Notes: generated from the letters alone by a model not told the origin. Numbered from the stretch's first letter, positions 1 to 6,639 are shown. The stretch is DNA of 8,771 bases from Planctomycetota bacterium (GCA_030605285.1 JAUWIQ010000057.1:1-8771); one strand, 5' to 3'. Program-made: numbers and translations.

Positions 1-8
1 CTGTCGAA

Positions 9-39
9 ATATTTCTAAGCATCATATTTCTAAGCATCA
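9..39. repeat. 15-bp direct tandem repeat x2 spanning a stop codon
   Basis: Two perfect adjacent copies of ATATTTCTAAGCATC lie at 9-23 and 24-38, and base 39 continues the period. The TGA stop of the minus-strand secreted protein gene (39-37) lies inside the periodic tract, and the second copy repeats TGA in the same frame at 24-22. Read on the gene's strand the unit begins TGATGCTT. The repeat is A+T-rich compared with the gene. Its role is unknown; replication slippage is the simplest origin. Confidence 0.9.
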
Positions 40-1404
40 GGGGAGTACGAACACCGCGGCCAGGACGCCCCCGGCCTGGAGTAGACCACCACGGATGGAG
101 ATCGGTACTGCGGGGATGTATTGCGGAGCGTAGCCACCGGATCGGTAGCGACCCAAAGGATACACGCACTCCTGTGGGAGCCTCATGCCCATTTTGTAGG
201 GCAGGACTGCGGTATTACAGAAGAAATGGGCGGTCGAGAGAAACGGTTGGTTAAAGTAGCCGAGGGTGTGCCCGTAGCGTTCTGCCTGGACTTCCTCAAA
301 ATAGAGTGGTTTGTGACATACCCCCGATGCGGTCCAGGTGAAGTTGAGCGGTTCCTGAGATCCGATGCGATACTGGTTGAGCGGTATCTTGTCGGTCTCG
401 ATGTCGCAGGAGATGGGAAAATCTTCTCCCGGTTTGCCAGTGACAGTAATATTGAGACTGATGTCCGCAAGTTTTCGGTCGAGTAAGTATTCGCGAGACA
501 GCTGGCAGTCTTTTTCGTAACCGGTATTTTCCTTCTCTTTGGGAGGGTATATCGTAGTCGAAAGATTGTTCGTGCGCGTGGGAATTTTGTGTTCACGCGG
601 CGCGGGTTGGACGACTTGCCGGTCTTCCTCTGCGGGCGGTTCACTCGCGGGCGGTTCGTTGAGGGCGTCGGATGTTGTCTCTTCGACTGTTTTTTCAGCT
701 GGGACACGGTCAACAAGGAGCCTGGGGTCCTCGGCATCCGTGGGGGGTGGCTCGGGGGCAGATTGTTCTGCGGGGCCAGTGGGTGCCCCAGTGGGCTGCG
801 GGCGACGACCGACAACCAGGATGCTGCGGTTTTCGACATTCCTTGAGGAGGGTTTCTCGACAGGTTTTTCCACAAGATCGCGTTCGGCCTGCGGTGCCGG
901 TGCAGGTTCATGATGAAGCGTCACAAACTCAACAGGCACCTCTTGCGGAGGACTTGTCGCATCAAAATTACTCCCGGTAGGAGTCGAAGCGGTTGGTTCC
1001 GGTTTGGAACGCGTGTCGGAAACGTGCTGCGGATCATCTTCCGTTATCAGACGGAAGGCCTTGCCATCGACGCGACCAGCCTGCGAATTCCAGGCGTGTC
1101 GTGGTTTTGTCTGCGGAGCCTGTTTGATTTCTCCCGAGATAACTGCCGATTCCTCTCCGAACGGATCCCGCAGTACCTGCTGCCGAACTCGTTCCTGCTG
1201 GGACCGTTTGGAGGAGTGATGAAGCCGTTTGCGCTGCGACGTGCTTGCCCCGTGTCTTTCCTCCCAGGCACTTTGGAGTTTAGACTCACGGTCGTCGCGG
1301 GCACGCCAACCGGGTGGGTTTTTTCCCGCAGTATTGTTTGCACCGGTGTTGTCGGCTGCCGCAAGGCTTGCCCCCCAGACAAGCCCCAGACAAAGCGCGG
1401 TCAT
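37..1404 (-). CDS. secreted Pro/Glu-rich protein with cysteine-containing C-terminal domain, unknown function
   Basis: I do not recognise a named family. From the ATG at 1404 the product is 455 residues. Residues 1-17 form a hydrophobic signal-like segment ending in AAA before Asp18. A long low-complexity region rich in Pro, Glu, Thr and Arg follows, including a short in-frame EPPA repeat. The last 160 residues (296-455) look folded and carry five cysteines (about 300, 333, 363, 396, 413) and a Gly/Pro/Tyr-rich end. This suggests an exported protein with a disordered linker and an envelope-facing C-terminal domain. The start is uncertain. The 1404 ATG leaves no basic residue before the hydrophobic core and has no Shine-Dalgarno. 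An in-frame ATG at 1500 has AGGGAG upstream and adds a 32-residue Arg-rich N-region, but overlaps guaB by 68 bases. The gene lies 28 bases after guaB on the same strand, so co-transcription is likely. Family membership in planctomycetes is my impression only. Confidence 0.75.
   Translation of the reverse strand: MTALCLGLVWGASLAAADNTGANNTAGKNPPGWRARDDRESKLQSAWEERHGASTSQRKRLHHSSKRSQQERVRQQVLRDPFGEESAVISGEIKQAPQTKPRHAWNSQAGRVDGKAFRLITEDDPQHVSDTRSKPEPTASTPTGSNFDATSPPQEVPVEFVTLHHEPAPAPQAERDLVEKPVEKPSSRNVENRSILVVGRRPQPTGAPTGPAEQSAPEPPPTDAEDPRLLVDRVPAEKTVEETTSDALNEPPASEPPAEEDRQVVQPAPREHKIPTRTNNLSTTIYPPKEKENTGYEKDCQLSREYLLDRKLADISLNITVTGKPGEDFPISCDIETDKIPLNQYRIGSQEPLNFTWTASGVCHKPLYFEEVQAERYGHTLGYFNQPFLSTAHFFCNTAVLPYKMGMRLPQECVYPLGRYRSGGYAPQYIPAVPISIRGGLLQAGGVLAAVFVLP
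1373..1394. repeat. 11-bp tandem duplication inside a signal-peptide coding region
   Basis: CCCCAGACAAG at 1373-1383 is followed directly by CCCCAGACAAA at 1384-1394, so ten of eleven bases match. It lies in the codons for the hydrophobic core of the predicted signal peptide (LCLGLVWG) of the 37-1404 gene. Eleven is not a multiple of three, so gain or loss of one copy would shift the reading frame near the start of the gene. Confidence 0.7.
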
Positions 1405-1432
1405 GATTGCGAAACCGCGGTTTCGAGGGGCT

Positions 1433-2920
1433 TCAGTTCGCCTCGCCCGAAGCGTGTTCCGTACTGTAGTTTGTTGCCTCTTGTGTGATCGCAATGTCAT
1501 GCGGATGGCTCTCCCTAACACTCGCCGCTGTAACCTGAATAAAATTTGCTTCCGTGCGTAATTGTTCGATTGTGGCAGTTCCACAGTAACCCATACCGGC
1601 TTTAAGGCCTCCAATCAACTGGTAGACGAACGGCCCTAGCGGACCCTTATAGGGGACACGGCCCTCAACCCCTTCCGGCACCAGTTTTTCAGGTTTTTCT
1701 TCCTTTCCTCGCTGACGATAACGCTCGCTGGATCCTTTTACCATCGCCCCAAGGGATCCCATTCCTCGATAGACTTTGAACGTTCTTCCTTGATAAAGGA
1801 TCTGTTTTCCAGGACTTTCTTCTAAACCGGCTAAGAGGCCTCCCACCATGACGACGTGGGCACCCGCTGCCAGCGCTTTCGTTATATCGCCACTGTAGCG
1901 AATCCCGCCATCTGCGATGATGGGAACCAGATCCGATAACTCGGCCACCATCTGTGCTGCATGGTATACCGCCGTAATTTGGGGAACGCCGACACCCGAA
2001 ATAATCCGCGTAGTACAGATCGAACCCGGACCGATTCCGATTTTGATCGCATCGGCACCCGCTTCCACCAAGTCGCGACAACCTGCAACCGTGGCTACGT
2101 TGCCGGCAATGATATCGATGTCCCATCGTTTTTTTATCTCGCGTACGGTTTCAATCACATTGGCGGAATGACCGTGTGCACTGTCCACGACCAACACATC
2201 CACGCCTTGATTAATAAGGCTTTCTGCCCGTTGGTAGTCGTGGACTCCCACCGCAGCACCTACCCGCAGTCTCCCCTGGCTGTCTTTGCAAGCATTGGGG
2301 AAGCGTTTCATCATGTCGACGTCCTTAATGGTTATAAGGCCCGTCAGTCTGTAATCTTCGTCAACCAGTAAAAGTTTCTCGACCTTTTTTGCCATTAAAA
2401 TCTTCTCAGCTTCCGCAAGTGTTACAGTCTCCGTTGCAGTCACCAGATTCTCAGAGGTCATCACTTCTTGGATTTTCAGGTCGGATCGCTCGAGAAAGCG
2501 GAGGTCACGTCGGGTAAGAATACCCGCCAGTCGCCCGTCCGACGTGATAATCGGTACCCCAGATATGTTTTGCTGGTCCATCAGCTCACGTGCATCTTCC
2601 ACGCGTGCGTTGGGGGGGAGTGTGACGGGGTCGACGATAATGCCGTTGGCCGACCGTTTTACCATATCGACTTCTTCGCTCTGCTGTTCGACCGACATGT
2701 TTTTATGGATTACGCCAAGCCCTCCCTCCTGGGCCAGGGCGATCGCCATACTGTTTTCGGTGACCGTATCCATGGGGGAGCTCAAGAGGGGAATATTCAG
2801 TTCGATGCGTCGGGTGAGGCGACTACGAACATCGACATCGGCCGGCACAACCGCGCTATAGCCCGGTTCGAGTAGTACATCGTCGAAGGTTATTCCCACG
2901 TAAGAAATACGTTTATCCAT
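1433..2920 (-). CDS. guaB: inosine-5'-monophosphate dehydrogenase
   Basis: GuaB oxidises IMP to XMP with NAD+, the committed step of GMP synthesis, in the cytoplasm as a tetramer or octamer. The 495-residue product has the normal bacterial length. It opens with the family-typical [12 protein letters not shown] (11-22). A pair of CBS domains (about 97-210) interrupts the TIM barrel. The catalytic loop is GPGSICTTR with nucleophile Cys302. The phosphate-binding [10 protein letters not shown] (336-345), the GMGSLGAM segment (386-393) and the flap Arg400-Tyr401 dyad are all intact, as is the GYCG element near 444-447. CBS pairs in this family bind purine nucleotides and adjust activity, so allosteric control is likely. 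A sigma70-like promoter and a leader hairpin lie just upstream, and I see no strong Shine-Dalgarno at normal spacing. No guaA is in the window. The secreted-protein gene follows after 28 bases. Confidence 0.98.
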   Translation of the reverse strand: MDKRISYVGITFDDVLLEPGYSAVVPADVDVRSRLTRRIELNIPLLSSPMDTVTENSMAIALAQEGGLGVIHKNMSVEQQSEEVDMVKRSANGIIVDPVTLPPNARVEDARELMDQQNISGVPIITSDGRLAGILTRRDLRFLERSDLKIQEVMTSENLVTATETVTLAEAEKILMAKKVEKLLLVDEDYRLTGLITIKDVDMMKRFPNACKDSQGRLRVGAAVGVHDYQRAESLINQGVDVLVVDSAHGHSANVIETVREIKKRWDIDIIAGNVATVAGCRDLVEAGADAIKIGIGPGSICTTRIISGVGVPQITAVYHAAQMVAELSDLVPIIADGGIRYSGDITKALAAGAHVVMVGGLLAGLEESPGKQILYQGRTFKVYRGMGSLGAMVKGSSERYRQRGKEEKPEKLVPEGVEGRVPYKGPLGPFVYQLIGGLKAGMGYCGTATIEQLRTEANFIQVTAASVRESHPHDIAITQEATNYSTEHASGEAN

Positions 2921-2932
2921 GGCAAGCCAGTC

Positions 2933-2966
2933 CGGTTACCTTTTGCAGAAAAAACTGAAGTAACCG
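2933..2966 (-). promoter_or_regulatory. hairpin in the guaB leader
   Basis: CGGTTAC (2933-2939) pairs perfectly with GTAACCG (2960-2966). An inner CAG/CTG pair closes an A/T hexamer, giving a nearly continuous hairpin that ends 12 bases before the guaB start codon. It would lie in the guaB 5' UTR if the promoter at 2970-2998 is correct. The only purine-rich AAAGG is inside it, about 18 bases from the ATG, too far for a normal ribosome site. A role in translation control is inference. Confidence 0.4.
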
Positions 2967-2969
2967 CGC

Positions 2970-2998
2970 ATTATTACGACAAGGGGCCCCAGTGGCAA
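2970..2998 (-). promoter_or_regulatory. putative sigma70-type promoter of guaB
   Basis: On the minus strand TTGCCA (2998-2993) lies 16 bases before TAATAA (2976-2971), or 17 bases before AATAAT (2975-2970). Transcription would start near 2963 and leave a leader of about 43 bases before the guaB ATG. It is one of the best -35/-10 pairs in the intergenic regions I read. Planctomycete promoters are poorly defined, so confidence is limited. Confidence 0.45.
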
Positions 2999-3011
2999 TC
3001 GGCATCGCCCG

Positions 3012-3049
3012 AAAACGACCCGCAGACCGGTTGCCCCTCGGTCGCTTTT
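3012..3049. terminator. possible weak bidirectional terminator between the 3121-3978 gene and guaB
   Basis: AAAACGACC (3012-3020) and GGTCG followed by C and TTTT (3040-3049) form an inverted repeat with one bulged base around a 19-base loop that contains ACCGGT. On the minus strand it ends in TTTT and lies about 75 bases after the stop of the secreted-protein gene, just before the guaB promoter. The T run is short, so it is only suggestive. Confidence 0.3.
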
Positions 3050-3058
3050 GCTCCAATC

Positions 3059-3068
3059 CCACGCGTGG
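3059..3068. other. perfect 10-bp palindrome CCACGCGTGG
   Basis: A perfect palindrome 60 bases upstream of the putative guaB -35 element. Its position would suit an operator, but a single palindrome of this length in GC-rich DNA can arise by chance. Confidence 0.2.
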
Positions 3069-3120
3069 CGTAGGCTTGGCAAGGCGCAGCTCAATCGCCA
3101 GCCGCATGCGTCGAGAAAAT

Positions 3121-3978
3121 TCAGTTTCGCCGCCGACTGCGCCTTTTGTCTTTGCGCCGGCTGCGCCGGTGCGTCTCTTGAAGTTCATCTTCCGGTTCGG
3201 AATATCCGTAATCGATCAACTCCATGTGGCTTTGCCGAATCAGATGTCCTTCTTTGTCTTTTTCATTGGACTGATAACTGACGACTTCTCCCGGTATGTC
3301 CCGAGCGTGAATGGCTGCTGTGGTCGTGATGCTCTTGCCATTCTTTTTTACGGTTTCTAGATGAGAAGTCGATTTGATTTGATCGAGCACTTCATGGGGT
3401 CGATCGAGTGCCACCACCTGGAGGGCATTCTGGTAGGTAGGTTCGGGATTGTTGCCGAGGGTTGTGATTGTTTCCCGCCGCAGGATATAAGGCGCAACTT
3501 GGTTGGAGTAGTAGATTCTTACCTGCTTGCGGTGATCGTCATTCTGGATCTCGTATTGCTTGACTCGGCAGGCGATAGGATTTCCTTCGACGTGGGCATT
3601 CCCGGCGCCGAGTTCCTCCAGGTTGGTACGGTTGCCAATCTCCTCGCCATGATAACCTTGAGAGACCGTTCGTACCGGTGCGGCGAAAGTCTTCCCACCG
3701 ACCTCCAATACCGACTCGATGCGGAGCGTAGCATAGCCGCGACGGACACTCACTAAAGTCACGCGTTCCACAGTGGTCGTTGTTCCGAGCAGTTTGCCCT
3801 CCTTGTCAAACGATTGCGTAACGATGCGTGCCAGACACCAAGCGCCCGGTGTGAAGCGGCCCCAACAATGATGCTCGTTCGGAATATCGCGAGTTTGACC
3901 CAGGGCGGTGGGCTGGCACAACGGGATCAGGAGCAACAAGAGACAAGTCTGCTGAAGCAGCAACCAAGATTTGTTCAT
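3121..3978 (-). CDS. secreted protein of unknown function with a polybasic C-terminal tail
   Basis: I do not recognise a named family. The 285-residue product starts with a clear Sec signal peptide: Lys3, a Leu-rich core at 6-20, and probable cleavage after Gly27. The mature part begins with a Cys/Trp-containing stretch (HHCWGRFTPGAWCLARI) and runs to about residue 255 as a mixed, probably beta-rich domain with repeated TTT/VER and SVRRG segments. It then has a short acidic stretch (SEPEDELQE) and a final tail in which 11 of the last 15 residues are Lys or Arg. The start is well supported: GAAGG lies seven bases before the ATG. It is flanked by the selA terminator upstream and a weak terminator-like repeat downstream, so it is probably a single-gene unit. 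A periplasmic or envelope location is inferred from the signal peptide. The basic tail could bind an anionic envelope polymer, but that is speculation. Confidence 0.85.
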   Translation of the reverse strand: MNKSWLLLQQTCLLLLLIPLCQPTALGQTRDIPNEHHCWGRFTPGAWCLARIVTQSFDKEGKLLGTTTTVERVTLVSVRRGYATLRIESVLEVGGKTFAAPVRTVSQGYHGEEIGNRTNLEELGAGNAHVEGNPIACRVKQYEIQNDDHRKQVRIYYSNQVAPYILRRETITTLGNNPEPTYQNALQVVALDRPHEVLDQIKSTSHLETVKKNGKSITTTAAIHARDIPGEVVSYQSNEKDKEGHLIRQSHMELIDYGYSEPEDELQETHRRSRRKDKRRSRRRN

Positions 3979-4329
3979 GGTGTAACCTTCTGGCCATACG
4001 ATACCGGTCGGCTGCCTAATAGTGAAAAATCCAGCCAGTAAGGGGATCGATCAAAACGGCAACTCGGCAGGGCATTCCCGACAGCGATCCTCTTCCGGCT
4101 TCAGGGGAATCAAAGAATCGAGTCCCAGGACCGCATTGTGACCCATCCGGAGGGCCGATTCTAGTAGCCTCTGGGCCCTCGCGAGAACAAGTTTTGACTC
4201 GTGGGAGCAGGGAATCGGGAGATTCTTAAATGGTCGAAAAAACGCTACAACCTGCGATATAGGTTGCGATTTCCCAGGCGGGATATTTTGAATCGAACTG
4301 CCCAGATTTTTCTAGACCCGCCCAATGCA
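3979..4329. other. gene-free region downstream of selA
   Basis: About 350 bases with no convincing coding sequence. It holds the selA terminator at 4237-4268, a stem CCCGCC/GGCGGG overlapping the selA stop, a small GAATC/GATTC hairpin near 4211-4224, and the ribosome-binding site of the 3121-3978 gene. A possible -10 (TATTAG on the minus strand, near 4020) lacks a good -35. The open frame at 4201-4419 runs into selA antisense and is not credible. Confidence 0.6.
4237..4268 (-). terminator. intrinsic terminator after selA
   Basis: On the minus strand CGCAACCT (4268-4261) pairs with AGGTTG and, after a two-base bulge, GCG. A seven-base loop separates the arms, and a run of six T (4242-4237) follows at once. 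It lies 60-90 bases after the selA stop, in the right orientation. This is the clearest Rho-independent terminator in the window. Confidence 0.7.
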
Positions 4330-4338
4330 TCAGGCGGG
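4317..4338. other. stem-loop overlapping the selA stop codon
   Basis: CCCGCC (4317-4322) pairs with GGCGGG (4333-4338), and the TGA of selA (4332-4330) lies in the loop. No T run follows on the minus strand, so it is probably an mRNA 3'-end stem rather than a terminator. Confidence 0.35.
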
Positions 4339-5832
4339 AGGATCTCCATTCAACTCCTCAGCGAGTTGGTGGAAAGCTTCCACAATGGCCCGGTCTTGTC
4401 GTGGCAGGACCGAGCGTAGATCTACGAGAAGCCTAGCCTTTTGGACTCGACAGATGATTGCCGGAGAACCCGTCCGCAATCGCTCACATAACTTATCGAT
4501 CGACATGGAGCTGGGTTCAACCGCGATACACCAGGTTTTAATCTGTTGTGTTGGCACCGACCCGCCACCTAGGTACGTTTCATCTTCAACAGCTTGCGCG
4601 GTAGCCACCAGCTCAGAGGCTTCCAACTGGACCGCGATTCGTTCGGCGCGATTTTTTAGATTTTCTTCGGACGTAGAGAGTAGCTGCAGGAGAGGTATTT
4701 GTGCGGCTGCCCCAGCAGGATCGCGAAGGAGACGCAGCGTGGCACCGAGTGCCGCGAGGGTTATCTTGTCGACTCGCAGAGCGCGGGCCATCGGATGGGA
4801 TCTGATTCGATCAATAAGTTTGCGTTTGCCAACGATAATTCCGGCTTGTGGCCCACCGAGAAGCTTGTCGCCGCTGAAGAGGACGAGGTCGGCACCCGCA
4901 GCAACACATTCTGCGGCAATCGGTTCGTCTCGAATTCCATAGGAGGCCAGATCAACGAGGGCTCCCGACCCGATATCGTCGATGACGGGCAGTTGGTGTT
5001 TTTTCCCAAGTTTCACGAGTTCGTCGAGGGAAACGCTCGCGGTAAACCCTGCGACAAAAAAATTGCTTGGGTGGACCCGCATCAGTGCCGCCGTATTTTC
5101 TCCGATCGCAGACTCGTAATCTTTGAGGTGTGTTTTATTGGTGGTACCGACTTCCCGCAAGGGGGCCCCACTTGTTTCCATGATTGTGGGGAGACGATAA
5201 CTCCCGCCAATTTCAATCAGTTGTCCACGTGAAACAAGGACCTCCTGGCCACTCGCCACGGCCGCGAGGGCGAGCATGGTTGCTCCCGCATTGTTGTTGA
5301 CGACAGCGGCCGCTTCGGCTCCTGTTAACTCGCAGAGTAGATTCTCGACGGCTTCGATCCGTTGCGAACGTCGCCCGGTAGTCAGGTTGAGTTCGACACT
5401 GGCATAATCTCGCGCGATGACAATCATTTCTTCGATCGCTGCTTCTGCCAGTGGCGCACGCCCAAGGCCGGTATGCAATAAAATCCCCGTGGCATTGATC
5501 ACCGGCTTCAGCGACGATTGTTCGCCCTGCAAAATGCGGCGAGCAATACGTTCCGCGAGTTCTGCGGCATCGGGAAGGCTCCCCTCCTCGCTCGCATTCC
5601 GGAGATCCTCCCGAAGATCGTCCAGGAAAGAACGTACGCCATCGACCACCACATTGTGGCTGACTCGATCAACCAAGGGTTTGAGAGACCGGGTTTCCAG
5701 CAATTCCGCAACGGAAGGAAGATTTCGGAGCATGCTCGGGGCCATGAGATTTTCAAGGGATTGGGAAGTTAACTGAGGTTGCGATCGTCGATTGGCGAGC
5801 AGGCTCCCAACCATTTGGAGTCCAGATCGCAT
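4330..5832 (-). CDS. selA: L-seryl-tRNA(Sec) selenium transferase
   Basis: SelA is a pyridoxal-phosphate enzyme that converts seryl-tRNA(Sec) to selenocysteyl-tRNA(Sec) using selenophosphate; in bacteria it is typically a homodecamer. The 500-residue frame carries the family landmarks: LRNLPSVAELL (35-45), VINATGILLHTGLGRAPL (111-128), NNNAGATMLA (179-188), VHPSNF (253-258), IDDIGSGAL (284-292) and SGDKLLGGPQAG (320-331). Lys323 is the expected PLP lysine. SelA proteins are usually about 460-470 residues, so translation may begin at Met30 (ATG at 5745, giving 471 residues). No start has a good Shine-Dalgarno, and a promoter-like pair upstream would put the transcript start almost on the 5832 ATG, which also favours a later start. 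Neither selB, selD nor a tRNA-Sec gene is visible nearby. An intrinsic terminator follows, so it is probably transcribed alone. Confidence 0.96.
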   Translation of the reverse strand: MRSGLQMVGSLLANRRSQPQLTSQSLENLMAPSMLRNLPSVAELLETRSLKPLVDRVSHNVVVDGVRSFLDDLREDLRNASEEGSLPDAAELAERIARRILQGEQSSLKPVINATGILLHTGLGRAPLAEAAIEEMIVIARDYASVELNLTTGRRSQRIEAVENLLCELTGAEAAAVVNNNAGATMLALAAVASGQEVLVSRGQLIEIGGSYRLPTIMETSGAPLREVGTTNKTHLKDYESAIGENTAALMRVHPSNFFVAGFTASVSLDELVKLGKKHQLPVIDDIGSGALVDLASYGIRDEPIAAECVAAGADLVLFSGDKLLGGPQAGIIVGKRKLIDRIRSHPMARALRVDKITLAALGATLRLLRDPAGAAAQIPLLQLLSTSEENLKNRAERIAVQLEASELVATAQAVEDETYLGGGSVPTQQIKTWCIAVEPSSMSIDKLCERLRTGSPAIICRVQKARLLVDLRSVLPRQDRAIVEAFHQLAEELNGDPPA

Positions 5833-5838
5833 GCCACG

Positions 5839-5867
5839 AAGCTAACAACTGGCGTCTGATTCGTCAA
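5839..5867 (-). promoter_or_regulatory. putative selA promoter
   Basis: On the minus strand TTGACG (5867-5862) is followed after exactly 17 bases by TAGCTT (5844-5839). The -35 box matches the consensus at five of six positions; the -10 is weaker. Transcription would begin near 5832, the first possible selA ATG. That would leave that start leaderless, or place the true start at Met7 or Met30. Confidence 0.35.
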
Positions 5868-5960
5868 ACAAGCACGAGAATTGCCACCCCATAGTTTGTC
5901 ATCCTAGCGAGGAGAAACTTATTTCCCGTGTGAGGCCATTCGCGAACTTCAGCGAGAACG

Positions 5961-6084
5961 CAAGCATTTGGGAACGACCTGCAAATCCGCTTGCACGCCC
6001 AAATAGCGAAAACGGTTCGCCATGCTCTGCGGGCTCACGGCAGCTGCCCGCAGAAGCGACAGATTGGCGGGTCGTTCCGAATGG
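5961..6084. repeat. nested inverted-repeat module A (structured RNA or palindromic element candidate)
   Basis: GGAACGACC (5971-5979) is the perfect complement of GGTCGTTCC (6070-6078). The stem extends outward through CATT/AATG after a small bulge. Inside are three further hairpins: TGCAA/TTGCA (5980-5984 with 5991-5995), GCGAA/TTCGC (6006-6010 with 6016-6020) and CTGCGGGC/GCCCGCAG (near 6027-6034 with 6046-6053). A competing hairpin pairs CAAGCATTTG (5961-5970) with CAAAT-CC-GCTTG (5982-5993) and presents the left arm of the outer stem in its loop. Transcript and strand are unknown. Confidence 0.45.
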
Positions 6085-6126
6085 AAAATACGCGGGACCG
6101 CATCGCGACGTTGAAAAATTAGGGTT

Positions 6127-6224
6127 TGCCTCGGTTTCTGTACGGTTCGTAGATTCGCATGCGCGGCCGTTCCGGGCCGCCAGAATCAGCACATGCCCTA
6201 CCGCCCTTAAAACCGACGGAGGCA
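6127..6224. repeat. nested inverted-repeat module B
   Basis: TCGGTTT (6131-6137) pairs with AAACCGA (6210-6216). TGCC (6127-6130) continues the stem with GGCA (6221-6224) across a four-base bulge. Inside, GATTC (6152-6156) pairs with GAATC (6183-6187) and encloses GCGGCC/GGCCGC (6163-6168 with 6175-6180) around a six-base loop. On the plus strand a T-rich tract, TTTTTATTTTTT, begins seven bases after the outer stem. It is separate from module A but has the same overall plan of an outer stem enclosing hairpins. Confidence 0.4.
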
Positions 6225-6396
6225 CGCGCGATTTTTATTTTTTCAGGCCAAAAGGATCGAGCGGGTGGGGGGCTCGACTCGATGAATTGAGATAGAAGGC
6301 AGGGACGCATCAGTGTTGCATGTCTGTGAGGTCATGGATCGAACTCGCTACCCAGACTCGAAGTAATCGATCTTTCCTTGCCTGTGCGACAAATCC

Positions 6397-6639
6397 ATGA
6401 CTTTCGACTCTCCTGTCAGAATGCCCCCAAGTCCTCTCAAGGCACAGGCTATCCGTGCGCTGCAAGGGAACCCCTACCTCTCCAGACGCTATCGGTTGGA
6501 TGTCAGAGAAAAAGAAGGGCACGTCATGCTTCTCGGTACGGTCGGCTCCTATTTTCAGAAGCAGATGGCCCAGGAGGTGGTGCGAACCGTCGAAGGGGTC
6601 GAGCGGATCGACAATTGCCTTGAAGTCGCCGGGATCTAA
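6397..6639 (+). CDS. small single BON-domain protein
   Basis: The 80-residue product is almost entirely one BON domain. It has an N-terminal helix (LKAQAIRALQGNPYL), a strand pair (YRLDVREKEGHVMLLGTV, about 32-49), a second helix (FQKQMAQEVVRTVEGV) and the closing strand RIDNCLEVAG with the conserved Gly-Val before it. BON domains typically bind membranes or lipids and are common in osmotic-stress and secretion proteins, often as pairs. Here there is one copy with no signal peptide or membrane segment, so a cytoplasmic adaptor is as likely as an envelope role. The start is uncertain: ATG at 6397 or 6421, neither with a good Shine-Dalgarno. A short CACGC/GCGTG hairpin follows the stop. tpx lies 211 bases downstream on the same strand but has its own ribosome site. 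Confidence 0.8.
   Translation: MTFDSPVRMPPSPLKAQAIRALQGNPYLSRRYRLDVREKEGHVMLLGTVGSYFQKQMAQEVVRTVEGVERIDNCLEVAGI

Larger units (their letters stand above)
5833..6396. other. 564-base gene-free region between divergent selA and BON genes
   Basis: Open frames run through it on both strands (minus 5899-6225, plus 5930-6295), but they overlap each other, have no ribosome-binding site and no recognisable domain, so I treat it as non-coding. It contains a putative selA promoter (5839-5867), two modules of nested inverted repeats (5961-6084 and 6127-6224) and a T-rich tract on the plus strand at 6231-6242. From 6243 to 6396 I see no strong structure and no convincing promoter for the BON gene. Confidence 0.6.

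Noticed and set aside
9..39. TGA codons in the repeat read as selenocysteine, extending the 37-1404 protein
   Set aside because: selA is nearby, but the extension would just be the short repeat with two TGAs and then run off the window. There is no selenoprotein motif, and the repeat explains the second TGA.
2913..3188. Minus-strand open frame of 91 codons between the secreted-protein gene and guaB
   Set aside because: It begins inside the end of the 3121-3978 gene and ends inside the guaB start. Its composition is Arg/Ala/Gly-rich as expected of a shadow frame, and it covers the guaB promoter.
4290..4301. GAATCGAAC resembling a reversed tRNA T-loop downstream of selA
   Set aside because: The flanking five-base arms do not pair and no acceptor or anticodon stem can be built.
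5971..6078. tRNA-Sec or another tRNA formed by the 9-bp outer stem
   Set aside because: At 108 bases with several arms it resembles a long tRNA, but neither strand has a T-arm GTTCGA motif with a paired stem, an anticodon arm with TCA, or a D-loop GG.
5961..6084. Integron attC site
   Set aside because: There are no flanking GTTRRRY/RYYYAAC core sites, no integrase and no gene-cassette layout.
5899..6225. Minus-strand open frame of 108 codons in the selA/BON gap
   Set aside because: No ribosome site and no recognisable domain. It overlaps an equally long open frame on the opposite strand (5930-6295) and runs through both inverted-repeat modules. Open frames this long are common in GC-rich non-coding DNA.
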